Shown here: piece by piece, positions 1-11,987 of the stretch
Numbering within the stretch: the first letter of the stretch is position 1
Layout of the letters: each line of letters starts with the position of its first letter
Assembly (NCBI RefSeq): GCF_029873635.1
Contig: NC_080417.1
Span: 31,794,214 to 31,858,213, forward strand
DNA from: Malania oleifera
Taxonomy: Eukaryota > Streptophyta > Magnoliopsida > Santalales > Ximeniaceae
DNA: 64,000 nucleotides
Direction of reading: 5' to 3'
Position numbers and translations under genes: made by a program
Notes under the pieces: model-generated
What the model was told of the DNA's origin: nothing
The model's input: only the letters and a program-made list of their open reading frames with translations
The model's database searches: none

Positions 1-1336
1 TGCAAATCCAACGATCCAACGATCCAACAATCTTGAATTTTCACAAAAACAAAAAACAAATGGTGTACAATGACACCCTCTACAAGAGTTGATTAGTACA
101 ATTGATTAGCAAAATATACTTCAATAGAAATCAATATAGAAAGAATGAAGCTCAAGATAAAATCACCGGGGTTCTTAAGATTTGTAAAATATCAATTTAA
201 GCACAAGAACCTCAAGCTTTAATTTAGCAAATTCGTAGCAATAGCTTTTAGCAAAGTATGCTCAGCAAGAACTCTTTGAATGTGGAAGAATTTGAACAAT
301 AGTTGATTTCTTAATTGTTGGTGTATAAAATCCTTGAGTTTAGTACTTATTTATAGATTTAAAAAAACATATTTTCATGTTGCCCAAGTTTCTTGGAGTA
401 TTCTCCAAGTTTTCACAAAGTTTGGTGGTCAAGAAATCACTTTTGGAAACTTCCTGTTACTTTTAAAAATCTGAATTTCGAAGAGTCGGTCGACTGGATT
501 TGAAGAGTCAGTTGCCTGGATAGTTAAAAACACCTAGAATTCAAAGTTAGAAAGGAGTCAATAGACTGGAAACACTGAGTTGGTCGCCTAGGTCCTCTCG
601 GGTTGCTGTTCAGTCGCTTGGACAGATTATGTCAGTTGCTGAGGATGCTGACAGCTTCAACCAACTTTTAGTATTTTGGGTATAACTTTCACTATACAAC
701 TTCGATTTTAACATTCTTGGTATTAACAGAAAGATAAGAGAAAATCCCTCAACTTTAATGGTGAAAACATTTTAAAATAAGGCGTGCTTAATAGAGAAAA
801 ATGCCCATCAATACAAATGTAGAAAAAAGAAGGTAATTTGAAGAACCCTATTTTGGTGCTTTTCATTCAAAAAATAATTTAAACTTTTTTTAAATAACTT
901 TTGACCTTATAAAAATAGTTTCCAAGTATTTTAAAAGGTATCTAGGTCTAAGTAATTAACCTAAGAGTTTCATTTATCCATATTGAAATCGAATGAAGTA
1001 CTTACATGAGACTTCTTAAACTTAAGCACTCTAAGCAGTAAGTCTTCATGTGTAGCTCCCATTCTTCATTTTGAACTTGGCTTTAAGTTTCATCTATAAC
1101 GTCATGCTTCAATATACTTCAAGCTTTATTAGATCATCTTTGAATCCATGCTTTAATACTCTTTAAGCTTCATTTGATCATCTTTTTTTGGAGTATAAGC
1201 TTTCAATAACCCTTGTGAGCACTTGACCTTGTATTCACATACTTGAGTTCTGAAATAACATCACTTAACCAAATATGTTAAGTTCCTCTGATTTTTTTAT
1301 CATTAAAATAAGATTTTAAGTCTTGTGAAGCCAACA
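1..1336 (-). mobile_element. Copia-type LTR, partial (copy A)
   Basis: On the minus strand this reads as an LTR beginning TGTTGGCTTC at 1336 and running left off the window. Its counterpart 10281-11987 shows the other end. On the minus strand, degenerate repeats of a ~13-bp motif around CCAGTCGACCGACT (480-640) are followed by TATAAATA (348-355), which fits U3 and a promoter. No coding sequence adjoins it. It could be a solo or truncated LTR. Assignment to Copia rests on the layout shared with the coding Copia fragment at 19922-22007. Confidence 0.65.
348..355 (-). promoter_or_regulatory. Predicted TATA box of Copia LTR A
   Basis: TATAAATA on the minus strand lies about 130 bp downstream of the motif array of this LTR. 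The same spacing appears in the LTR at 21216-21223. Confidence 0.4.
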
Positions 1337-2929
1337 CCCCTAATACCCTGGACCTCATTACAACCAAAAATAATGTCCTATCAGATTGAGACATCCATCT
1401 GATATTTAGCAAGGTAACTGTAGTAGGTTCAAGCTATTTAGGGACTTGATTCCACATTAGGTATGTAGGCAACTTACTAACCAAAGTAAGGAGTTTAAAT
1501 TTTTGTTAAGCCCAACCTTTGGCCAAGTTCAATTCGAACCTCTTGTCAAGATCAATCCAACCGTACTCTTGAATTTAACACAACTAGTTACCAACTTTTG
1601 TACTAGGGGTCTTAGGTTTAATTTAGGGTTTTTTAGCCTAGTTTCCCATCATTTCTCAAACCCCTAAACTAGCCTATGTTTCCTCCTGTGTCATCAAGTC
1701 CACCTTGATATCACGGGTTTGGCATTGTACTCTTGAATGCTTGCTCAGAGCTCACATTTTAAGGCCAAGCAAGGACAACCAGGGTGTAATTTCTAGAGCT
1801 TCATCAGCTTCCTTGGTTCACCAGTAGTCTCCTGAGTATGAAAATTCTCATTCAATCCCAAACAATTAGACATGTGCAAGCATGGTGAAAATTTGAAAAG
1901 GCAGTATACGAGAGCCAACCCTTGGTGAAAATCAAAAACAACTCCAAGTGGGGAATATGGGCACAATGAAAATTTAAAAAAAAAAAAAAAAAGGAAAAAT
2001 AAAAGGAAAAAAAAAAAGTGCAATGTCTCAAAGTAAATTGAAGGACACATCCCATTCCAAACTAGGGCAATTTGAAGGAAAGTATTCAAGTATAAAGACA
2101 AGACAATATTCCACCCCAACTCTGACACTAGGGCATCTTTCTTTCAAGATTGACATGTGAAGATATTCCCAAGATAGTACATTTCATTTCATTCCCTAAC
2201 CCTCAACACTAGAGCAGATCTTGAGTTAGGAATGAATAGAAGTTGCTCCCTCGATACTAGGGCAATTTTTGCCCTAAAAAAATATTCTACTAAAACATAG
2301 ATGAGAACAGATCCAAGATAACCCCAAAATCCTTTGGTTAGGATTTTAAAACTACAACCATACCAATATTATAATTTGTGAAACAATCTGAAGCCCGTTG
2401 CCATTCCCTCGTCGTAAAATAACACATTCTTTTCTCTTGCTCCTTGCTAATAACTCCTTAACACCTGAACCAATCTCAATCATGTTTTGAAACTTAACTT
2501 CTACCTTTTTTGTGAGAAAGGAATTTTCAAAATAAGTGCATAATTTTAAGCTCATTTTCATCTCAAGATTTGAATGTACATGAATATGTACTAATCTATG
2601 TTTACCATGAAAGAAAAAAAAAAGTGGTTCAAGTCAAGCATATCACACTATTCCCCAGAAGCAACATAAGTTGGTAAAGTAAAGTAGTAATCTTAGCCAC
2701 ATCGTCAGTATAAGGAGCAAATACAATTGAAGAAATCCTCAAGGCAAGGAGGTATCAATGCCAAAATTTGAGAGGATCAACAAATTCAAGCATGCATCCA
2801 AGGTTAGTAAAGCAAAATGATTTGTTGGTTAAAGGCGTGAAGACAAGTAGCCAAATTGAGATCTAGAAAGGGACTTGTTGACTTATTACTTTAAGAGGCT
2901 TGTATCATCAATTCAATCACTGTAGACTG
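1337..2929. other. Non-coding repeat DNA, possible Gypsy 3'-region remnant
   Basis: No credible ORF is present; the short minus-strand ORFs cross an A-rich tract near 1977-2020. The phrase ACTAGGGCA, or close variants, recurs near 2063, 2130, 2211 and 2260, like degenerate tandem phrases found 3' of pol in Tat-lineage Gypsy elements. That origin is inference. The corresponding DNA in copy B is 11988-13528. Confidence 0.3.
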
Positions 2930-3136
2930 TGCAAGGTGCATGTAAATCCTATTCATCTTTAATCATTTTAGGTAATGCAAGGTGCACATAAGTCCTATTC
3001 CTCTTCAACTATTCCAATCCTTGCAAGATGCACGTAAGGCTGGTCTCCTTTCAATCATTCCAAATTGTGCAATGTGCACGTAAGTTTTGTTACTATTTAG
3101 TTGTTCAAGACTATGCAATATGCATGTAAGTCCTAT
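2930..3136 (+). repeat. 46-bp-period tandem array (copy A)
   Basis: Units beginning TGCAA start at 2930, 2976, 3022, 3068 and 3114, exactly 46 bp apart. Each has the core TGCAAGGTGCACGTAAGTCC with variation, and the rest of the unit is poorly conserved. The array stops at the Athila-like LTR start at 3137. Confidence 0.85.
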
Positions 3137-4545
3137 TGATTATGCGTCAAAGTTGCATAATTAGGCATTTAAAATCATGAATTAAAGATTATAAATTCAA
3201 TTAAATGCCTAATTATGTTTAGTATTTCAAAATTGAGCTCAATTTACAATATTTAATTTTTTATTCTATAATTTATAGACTTTTGTATTTAATTATTGCA
3301 GGGCCTTTTTGAACCTTTAAAGAAGAAACAAAGAAAGAAAACAAATTTTGTGAAAGCCATGCAAAATAATTTGAAAGAGGTCGTGCCATGCATGCAATTT
3401 GTGGGCTATGCACTGGGGAGAACACAAAAGGAAGTCGTAGGCTTGTCTTGGGCCATGTGCATGTGTGAATGAACTGGGTGCCATGCATGCAAATTTACGT
3501 CGACTTCATGCACGTGAATCCGTGTCATGCATGAAAAGAGGATCGTGTATTGAAGTTGGGCCATGTACAAGCATTCAAAGAAGGAAGTCGTCCCATGCAT
3601 GCTAGGAGTTGGGGTGTGTGAGCTGGGCTTCATGAACCTGGGAGTCGTGTGCATGTGACAAGACCACGTGAAGTGGGCTGCCAGAAGAGGAGCGAGGCCA
3701 TGCACGTGAATACAAAGGAAGGCATGCTATGGAATGAAAAGGAGTGAGCTAGTCGTAGGGTCAAGGGGGGAAAAGAAGGCTAAAGAGGCTAGGGTTTATG
3801 GTGTGCCTTTAAAGGGGGCTTTAGGGTTGTTGGGGAGAGCGCCGCACAGGAAAAACAGCAAGGCAATAGCTACCCTCCTCCACTCCTCACGGCTCTCTCT
3901 CTCTCTCTCTCTCTTACCTTGTTTTAATTTTATATACGTTTGAGTATTTTTATTTTTGAGGTTACTTTGCTTTTATTTACCCTACTGTTGCCCTTCTCTG
4001 TTTGTTTCAGTTCCTCGTTTGTTGTTTTCTTTCCTTGTTGCAGCTTTTTTTTTTAAGTTCTCTTCTCTCTCTCTCTCTCACCCTCTGTCTCTCTCTCTCT
4101 CCTCTTCCGCTCTGCTCTCGCTCTTGCCTTGCTTCCTTTCCTGTTTTGTTTGCGTTCATTTTCCTTGCTGCTGGGTAGTTTTTCGTGAGCCGAAGGGAAG
4201 GAGTGATTTGGTATTTTTGAGTGACGTGTAGGGTGAAGGTGTGATTGGGTTTGATTCAAAAGTTGTTATTGACAAGGAAATTTGGTTTAAGATATTGGGT
4301 GTTTAAATGTACGTTACTGTTGGTAGGATGCTCATCTACGCGCTCTCGTCCTCTTATGCTTATGTAGTTTGTCTTCTGTAAACGTTATGTCATTTTAATG
4401 TTTAATGGAACTTATTATTGTTAGATTAATTTTCATTTAAACTCATTTTAATATGGATTTAAATCGCTTAGTATTTGGTTAAGTTTAAGACTTTGTTTAA
4501 GTTTATTTTTGTTTAAGATTTTATTTAGGTGTAGTCTGAAATGGT
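3137..4545 (+). mobile_element. Athila-like LTR fragment (copy A)
   Basis: The start TGATTATGCG, followed by GCATAATTAGGCATTT and an inverted ATTAAATGCCTAATT, parallels the LTR of the complete Athila-type element at 30740. The stretch near 4395-4530 (TTTAATGGAACTTATTATTG, then repeated GTTTAAG phrases) parallels 31757-31890 in that LTR. The 3' end of an LTR (GAGTCA and a PBS) is missing, so this is a fragment of a different subfamily. Boundaries at the right are approximate. Confidence 0.6.
3387..3708 (+). promoter_or_regulatory. Cluster of RY (CATGCATG) and G-box motifs in LTR
   Basis: CATGCATG occurs at 3387, 3482, 3526 and 3594. CATGCACGTG, which overlaps RY and G-box cores, occurs at 3507 and 3699, with another CACGTG at 3665. 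RY and G-box elements are known in plants as binding sites for B3-domain and bZIP factors of seed and ABA programmes. They lie upstream of a possible TATA (TTTATATA near 3929). Function is not shown. Confidence 0.4.
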
Positions 4546-7500
4546 AAGGTAATGTCCAGAGTAGTCTAAAATGGTAAGGTAGTGTCCCCTAGCAATTTTG
4601 ATATCTAGCATGAAAATGGAGACAAAAGCCTGATTATTCTTATTGTTCGGGTCACTTTTTGCCAAATCTGAAAACACTAAATGATCCAAAGCAGCCTAAA
4701 GTAGTAAGAACGGCCAAATTTTAATTTTAGATTTTGCACGAAAATTGAGTCAAAATTTTGACTTTTTTTGTAATTTTTTTTTTAGCATTGTTGGACATCC
4801 CTAAAAGTTTTGGCCATCTTTGGTGGCCAATGTTTTTTTTTTTCTTTAATTTAACCCAAATTAATTTTTTTTTTTTAATATTAAAATGTTTTAAAATTTT
4901 AATCTTTGTTTTGTTTTTTTTTTTTTCAACTCTGGCACTTAACCACTCATTTGTCAAAAAAATGACCATGCCTTTGTTTTTTTTTTTTATAATGTTAAGT
5001 GAACCGTCGTGCTAATTTGTTGTTCTTAACTGGCACCAAAATTAACAACAAAATGACACTGTTTTTGAATTACCCAAAGAAAAAAAAGAAAATAAAAGAA
5101 AAACACGCATAGGGCTGAAACATGTCATTTTGGCGTCACCCCCCCCCCCCCCCCAGACGCAATCTTCTAACCCCCCCTTCCATGCGACTATGCATCAACC
5201 GAGACCACCTCGCCCTTAACTGTGCGGTGGCCTTTCTTTCATTCCTCTTTTTTTTTTTTCCCTCTCTCTCTTTCCCCTCTTTCTTACCCTGTCACTTTCT
5301 CGACCATCCAAGGAACCCCTACCCCTCCCGTCACCCTCAACCAACCCTACTAGCTTTTAAACGCTAACCGCAGTGCCCCCCCGTGTTTTTTTTTTTTAAA
5401 AAAATATTTGAATAATTTTTTTATTTCTCTCTTTCCTTCTCTTCTCTCTCCCTTCCCTTTCTATTTGTTATAACAGCCCCCCTGTAGTGGCTCTCCAAAG
5501 GGGGGATGGTAATGCTTTCTTACTTCTCTCATCTCTCTCTCCTCTCTTCTCTCCCCCCCCCCCCCCGCCCAAAATCATTTTTATTTTTTCTTTCTTCTTT
5601 TTCTTTTTTTTTTAATAATTTTTTCTTCTGTTTTTTCTTATGTTTTTATAATATCATGTGTGGTGTGCTCAGGTGGTGTGTGGGTGTGTGTGTGGTGTTG
5701 TGGGAGAGAGAGTGCTAGTGAGACGATCGCGTAGAGCAGCTACACAAAACAAAGTGTACAGGATGTCCATGCATGTGTATATGATTATACATGCATACTA
5801 TATAGGGTGGTAATGCCATGTGAGGCATGAGAATGTATGTATCCAATGTTGCATGTATTAATGCCATGCATAGGGTCATGTGGTTAGTGTATGTAATAGT
5901 TTGGTGTGTGGATGAAAATATGTATCTGTTGTTGTACGTATGTGGATCAATGGATGTTATACTTCAATGAATAATTTATTTTTGATTGTTGTGTTGTGTG
6001 TATTTCTGTTTCCGAATCTCTGTCTCTCTGAATACTTTCTCTCTTCTATCTCTCTATTTCTTTCTGTCTCCTGTATATTCTCTTTCTGTCCTGTGTACCT
6101 GTCTCGTCCTTCCCTCCTGTCCGTCGGTCTGTCTGTGCGTGTGTGTATGTGTGTGTCTGTCCCGTTCCTGTGCTCCTCCTCTCTCCTCTCTACTCCTCTC
6201 CTCTCTCGATCTCTCTCTCCTCGCCCCTCTTATTTTCCTTTCCACACTTCCCCCACTTTCCACCCCCAAGTACGCCCCCTGCTCCCCCGCTGCTTCTTTG
6301 TGAAACCTGGTTCCAGAGGTCGACTTCTAGGTGGATGATAGCATAAAAGGGAAAAAATTTGACTTAGATAGATAAGTGGGGCTCTTTCCTTCATCTCGAA
6401 GCTAACCAGGATTCTAAATCTTCAACAATTTGGATAATGTGAAATGGTTTAGCTCCGACCAACCGAATTAGACAAACAAACACATATTAGCATTTTGTGT
6501 CAAAGTTTTTCTTTACCCAAATATAGTTGCAAAAAACTCCCAAAAAATATTATGCTTTTTCGCGCTTTTCGTGAGGGTCAATACCCTATACGAGGAAACC
6601 CTAGAGTGGGCAAAACTCGTGCATGTCATTCACGTGCACTACACATTTCACTCCAAAATTTCCCATTTTTTCCCACTCACTCTTTTCAAATACCAATATA
6701 AAGTCCGAGTGGCCGAGCATGTGGCGAAAACTTTGGGTGTGCCGAAAGTCGATCTACACGCGTGCGGGGTGGGAAAACCAATAGTTTGTGCGGGTGCATC
6801 ACCATCACCAGCATCATCCATAGTGAACAAAGCTGAGTTTGAGGGGAACCCCGTTGTAAGCGAGACTGTAGGGCTTCCTTAAAGCCAGGGGAGGACGATG
6901 AAGACAGTGATTGCACACTAGCTGACCAAAGGGCGGCGCTCGCGCTCCGCCTCTCTCTCCTCTCTCGCTCTCTCTCTCTCCTCGCTCTCTCTTTAAAAAA
7001 AAAAATTATTTCTTTTTGATTGGAAGGGAAATTACCAACGGGATGGCCATAACCATTTGCGGCGAATGGGGGTCATTAGGGGTCGAAAGACTAATCATCA
7101 GTGAGATGATGACTGAAGTCACGTTGTCCTACGTACAAATGGACTCGCAAGCTCAGTGTGGGGAGGGCGCAGACCGGGGGAAGGATGCTCGTTAGTTGTA
7201 AGAGGGGTGGCAAAAAAAAACAAAAATGGTGCCCGGTTGGCAAATGGGGTAACCACCTGGTCCACCAATCCCTCTTCATCAGCACACCCTATTATTTCAC
7301 AAGTATTGACCAGTTGGCACATGCAACAATGGCACTACGATCATTAGCACTACACACAAAAGCTCAAATTTATTAAATTATGTTTAAAAACTAATCATAT
7401 CAATAAAAAAAAACTTCAAATGCATACTTGATAGCTTGCAAATTCAGAATCTCCTGACTGAAATTATTAATTCATCTTACAAACACCAATTAATCAAATT

Positions 7501-8556
7501 AATCTTCTTGAAACCAATGATGTCCTTTAATTTTACCATTCTTGTAAAAATTTCAAAACCTCATGACAACACTTATCCATATATCCATTTACCACCACAA
7601 CAACGTAGAGAGATATATGCATTCTTTAAACCAACTTAATGTAGATGGTGAGGAGTGTTCAATGCTTTATAGTGAAAAAAAAAGAAACCCCCATGGGATG
7701 GAGTTAAATGTTTTCATCAATTTTACCTGGGAGGCATTTTAGGAGAATTAAGCATTTAAATAAAATGAAGACCCTTTGGGCAATTCTCTTGAGTCAAAAG
7801 AAAATTTATTATCATGAAGACTACTTTCTCCTTTAATAAATGTTATTTGATTTTAGAATGACAAAAGATGTAACACCTATAGCAAACAATCTATTTGTTA
7901 TTATTTGAGTCAAAACAGGTGTACAACAATATTACAACAACAAATAGGTCTTAAACTCTTTAGGCTAATAAGAAATCCTTGATTTTTTGGTCTAAAACTG
8001 CAAGAGTATGAATTCACATTCTTAAGAATTTTGAATCCTCGAAAAAACAAAGAATGACATTTTGTGAACATCCTTCCCTACCAATCTAACCAATAGCTTT
8101 TTATAAGTTTGGAATTGATAATAGACATAAGTTTAGCCTAATTACAGAGTTTTTTTTGCGGATCGTTATAAGTAGTTAATGGGCGTTTTGAATAATCATA
8201 AGTAATTAATGAGGATAATTTGATTATTTTTTTTGAAAAAAAAAAAAGGACTCATAATGAGGAATCTCTTTCATAATATTTAGAGATTAGAGCTACAAAT
8301 AATGAAACAGCCATGGGCATGCCCGTACCTGTATTCTCTGACACTATTATTTAAAATAGTTTTTAAGATTATAAAAAAATAGCAATGTTAAAAAAATATT
8401 TTAACTTTTTCCTTTTCTCTTTGTTCTACCTCTTTCCGCCCCTTCTACGGCTCTTTTTCGTCCTCTCCCTCTTTTTGCGCTCTCCTTTCTCCCTCCTTCT
8501 CCGCCTCCCCCCTCCCTTTTCAAGAAAACGAACTGTACCCAGAGGGCAATACCTTC
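4546..8556. other. Low-complexity intergenic DNA (copy A)
   Basis: No supportable gene. It holds T-, C- and CT-rich tracts (a C run near 5137-5156, and CT tracts near 5410-5600 and 6940-6995) and a tract near 6000-6300 that aligns with TA/TG microsatellite sequence in copy B. Three stretches (about 6000-6300, 6560-7270 and 8400-8545) look like copy B with A changed to C or T changed to G. The ORFs here are by-products of that base composition. Confidence 0.6.
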
Positions 8557-10280
8557 TACATGGATGCATCGTTGCGAGAGTCACTGGATGACGCGGAAAG
8601 AGGGGAGGGCGAACGGGGTTCAGGTGATCCTCAGCGGCTCAGCCAGAAGACACTGGGGCAAACTCTTGTTAACGTGAGTGCACTCGCGGAACTACGGAAC
8701 GGATTATCCCAGGTAGTGCATTTATTGTGCTTTTTTTTCTGTGGGCGGGGAGAAGCGTGCAGGAGGGGTGGGACAGCGCGGTTTATGTCCAACTTTCTGG
8801 TGATTATAGCAGGTAGGGGTGTTGAGTCGGGATTCCTTTTTATTGGTTTCGTCGTTTTCTAATCTGAGTCGTGAATTTTCCTAGTAAATTTATTTCTTCT
8901 TTCTAAGACTTGTTGCAATTCTTTGGGGGCGGAGGGCGACATCAGTTGCATCAATTTCCAACTTTGCTGGTAAGGATACAGATAGGGGTGGAGTCCGTGA
9001 GGCCGGTTATGGGGTTGGGCGGGAGCGAGTCTGGAAGGCCGGAAAGGTTCGAGTAAAGATAGCTTCCGGTCTAAGAAGTTTTGGCAAGTCTTTTGTTAGA
9101 AGGGCTACATCAGTGGTCATGTCCGCGTCATCTTCAGCCTAAGGCTGCATTGAGGTTTTTATAGGCAACGATTTCGGCTTGAGATTTCCACGGCTTGGTT
9201 TATGCCATCTCAATATGTAGGGGATAACTTTGAATTCATCTAGGGAGGTGGGGTGGTCAAAGCCTTCCTTCATGTAGCAAGGTGGCCTTAGGGGCCCAAG
9301 GGGTGGCAAGTCCGCGAAGAAGTGTCCGAATCAGGTGCATAGGTTGAGGAAGTTTTCCGAAAGCACTGTAAGGGGAGTTATTACGTAAGGAAAGCCAATA
9401 AGACACGCGAGTGGATAGGGCATCCGGGTGCATCTTACAGGCAGGAACGCGCGGTGAGCAGTCGCTTCTACGAGTCGTAACATCCCCGTTCCTGCATAGG
9501 GTACTCTACCTATCCCACAGTTCTGGGCGGACTTACATGCCATGACCCTAGGCACCGCATTTACATCCAAGGCACCAGATCGTGCATTCAGTACGGGACG
9601 TGGAGTTTAACGTGTAGCATCTTAAATCATTGTCGGTCCTGGTCTGGTGCCGCTTGGGTACTTCCTTGTGTCGATGGTTGGGAGGGACAAGGGCACCATG
9701 TGTGACCAACGGGGTCAAGCGTTCCACGCCATGGGTGGGAGGGAGAAGCCGCATTCTGGGTTGCCAAAAAGTATATGGGTAACACTGCAAAAGAGGGGGC
9801 GATCTATAAGGATGGACCCTCGGTAAAGGAAGATACACCTAGGGGGCCAGAGGGAATCTTTATGTAGCGTTCTAATGAGCATGTACTACCACCCCTGCTA
9901 ATACCACTTGAAAAGGAAGGTGTACTCCCACGAGGGGGGGGAAATGGGGAATTGTTAAAATTTTTTAATTGGTAAATCCTTTTTCAATAACGCTTCTCAC
10001 TCCTCTTTAGTGAGTATGCTTATTGTGACTGCTTTTATGGAATCGTCAGAATGTTGCCTTAATGATCCAACAACCCAATTCAATCAAGGGAACCAGATAA
10101 ATGCACAATAGGAAGAGACACAATATAGCAATGCTTCCAAATTCGCTTTATGTAGTAGCTGACCAAGCCTCGTTATGAATACACAAGATCACTGAGTTTC
10201 AAGATGAAACACCATAGAATTTCCCAACCACCTGTCACAAAACTCAGATTTCAACCAATCACTTTCAAGATTAAAGGTCT
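8557..10280. other. Unassigned spacer between duplicated blocks
   Basis: No gene or repeat is recognised. From 8557 to about 9960 the sequence is unusually G-rich for this window and has no counterpart after copy B. From about 10060 to 10280 the composition returns to normal AT-rich plant DNA. The short ORFs (for example 8560-8862, 9331-9570 and 9548-9838) show no recognisable domain. Confidence 0.5.
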
Positions 10281-11987
10281 TGTTGATTGGCTTTAAGGAC
10301 TTTTGAGTGCGGGGGTGTTAATCATCTATACTCCCTTAGGGTTGTCTGCCAATAAGAGGTGATCAACCAACGGCGCCCTTTCGGCTTTTCTGCAAGCCCA
10401 AATTCAAATTAATTTTCAGATTTTTTTATTTCCTAACCGTGCAGTGTATAGACCTGTCATAAACAACAACCACTTAATATTAAGGAAAATCAAGAGTGTA
10501 GGGAATGAATGAGACCAGTTTTTATGAGGTTCGACTATAACCGCCTACGTCCTTGCCTTAGGCAACACACTCAAGAATCCACTATATCACTCCTTTAAGG
10601 AGGAGCAACCTTTTAAACACTCCGTCATAGCAGTAGAGCCCTCCTCTCTAAGTCTATACCCCACCTCGGTTTACACAAGAGTTCCTCTTCCTGCAATCCA
10701 ACGATCCAACGATCCAACAATCTGACTTTTCACAAAACAAAAACAAATGGTGTACAATGAAAACCCCGCGACAAGAGTTGTTAGTACATTGATTAGCAAA
10801 TATACTTCATAAAAATCAATATAGAAAGAATGAAGCTCAAGATAAATCACCGGGTTTCTTAGATTTGTAAAATAATAAATTTAAGCACAAGAACCTCAAG
10901 CTTTATTTAGAGCAATCGTAGCATATCTTTAGCAAGTATGCTCCGCAAGACTCTTTGGAATGTGGAAGATTTGAACATAGTTTTGATTTCTTATTGTTGG
11001 TGTATAAATCCCTTTAGTTTATACTTATTTTATAGATTGAAAACAACATATTTTTCATGTTGCCCAAGTTTTCTTGGAGTATTCTCCAGTTTTCACAAGT
11101 TTGTTGTCAAGAAATCACTTTTGGAAACTTCCTGTTTTACTTAAAAATCTGAATTTCGGAAGAGTCGTCGACTGGATTTGAAAGAGTCAGTTGGCCCTGG
11201 ATAGTTTAAACACCTAGATTCAAAGTTAGAAGAGTCCATAGAACTGGAACACTGAGTTGCTCCGCCTAGTCCTCTCGGTGGCTTTCAGTCGCTTGACAGA
11301 TTATGTAGTTGCTGAGGATGCTGACAGCTTCAACCAACTTTTAGTATTTTGGGTATAACTTTCCCTCGTACACTTCGATTTAACATTCTTGGTAATTAAC
11401 AGAAAGATGAAGGAAATCCTAACTTAATGGGGACACTTTTAAAATAAGGCGTGCTTAAATAGAGAAAAAGCCCATCAATACCAATGTAGAAAAAAGAAGG
11501 TATTTGAAGAACCCTATTTTGTGCTTTTCATTCAAAAATAATTTAAACTTTTTTTAAATACTTTTGACCTTATAAAAATAGTTTTCCAAGTTTATTAAAG
11601 GTATCTAGGTTAAGTATTAACCTAAGAGTTGTTGTCATTGATCCATATGAAATCGAATGAAGTACTTACATGAGCTTCTTAAACTTAAGCACGCTAAGCA
11701 GTGAAGTCTTCAGGTGTAGCTCCCATTCTTCATTTTGACTTGGCTTTAGTTTCATCTATAACGTCATTCTTCATATATTGCAAGCTTTATTAGATCATCT
11801 TTATCCATGCTTTTACTAACTTTTAACTTCATTTGATCATCTTTTTTTATATAACTTTCAATAACCCTGTGAGCACTTGACCTGGTATTCACATACTTGA
11901 GTTTCTGAAATAACATCACGTCACCAAATATGTTAAGTTCCTCTGTTTTTTTACATTAAAATAATTTTAGTCTTGTGAAGTCCAACA
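10281..11987 (-). mobile_element. Copia-type LTR (copy B), ~1.7 kb
   Basis: On the minus strand it runs from TGTTGGACTT at 11987 to an end in CAATCAACA at 10281, giving TGTTG...CAACA termini. The part from 10693 rightwards matches LTR A. The middle carries the CCGAACCTC-type downstream phrase common in plant Copia LTRs (plus-strand GAGGTTCGACTATAACC near 10527). The flanks (GGTCT left, CCCCT right) do not match, and no PBS follows on the minus strand. A clean solo LTR is therefore not proven; sequence errors could hide the duplication. Confidence 0.6.

Larger units (their letters stand above)
1..8556 (+). repeat. Duplicated block, copy A
   Basis: This block matches 10693-18952 in the same order and orientation. 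Anchors are the start (1 with 10693), a Copia LTR edge (1336 with 11987), an Athila-like LTR start (3137 with 13731), the CATTTTGGCGTC run (5126 with 15649) and GAGGGCAATACCTTCTA (8542 with 18934). The offset shrinks from about 10.69 to 10.39 kb because copy B carries more small deletions. The match begins at base 1, so the duplication probably extends left of the window. It may be a real segmental duplication or an assembly duplication; the density of one-base indels makes the latter plausible. Confidence 0.9.

Noticed and set aside
3734..6346. Short ORFs rich in S, L, F and P
   Set aside because: They come from CT-, T- and C-rich low-complexity tracts, with no domains and no conservation of frame between copies A and B.
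6571..6882. ORF of 103 residues in copy A
   Set aside because: The matching part of copy B is non-coding and full of stops. The ORF exists only because Ts read as Gs in this block.
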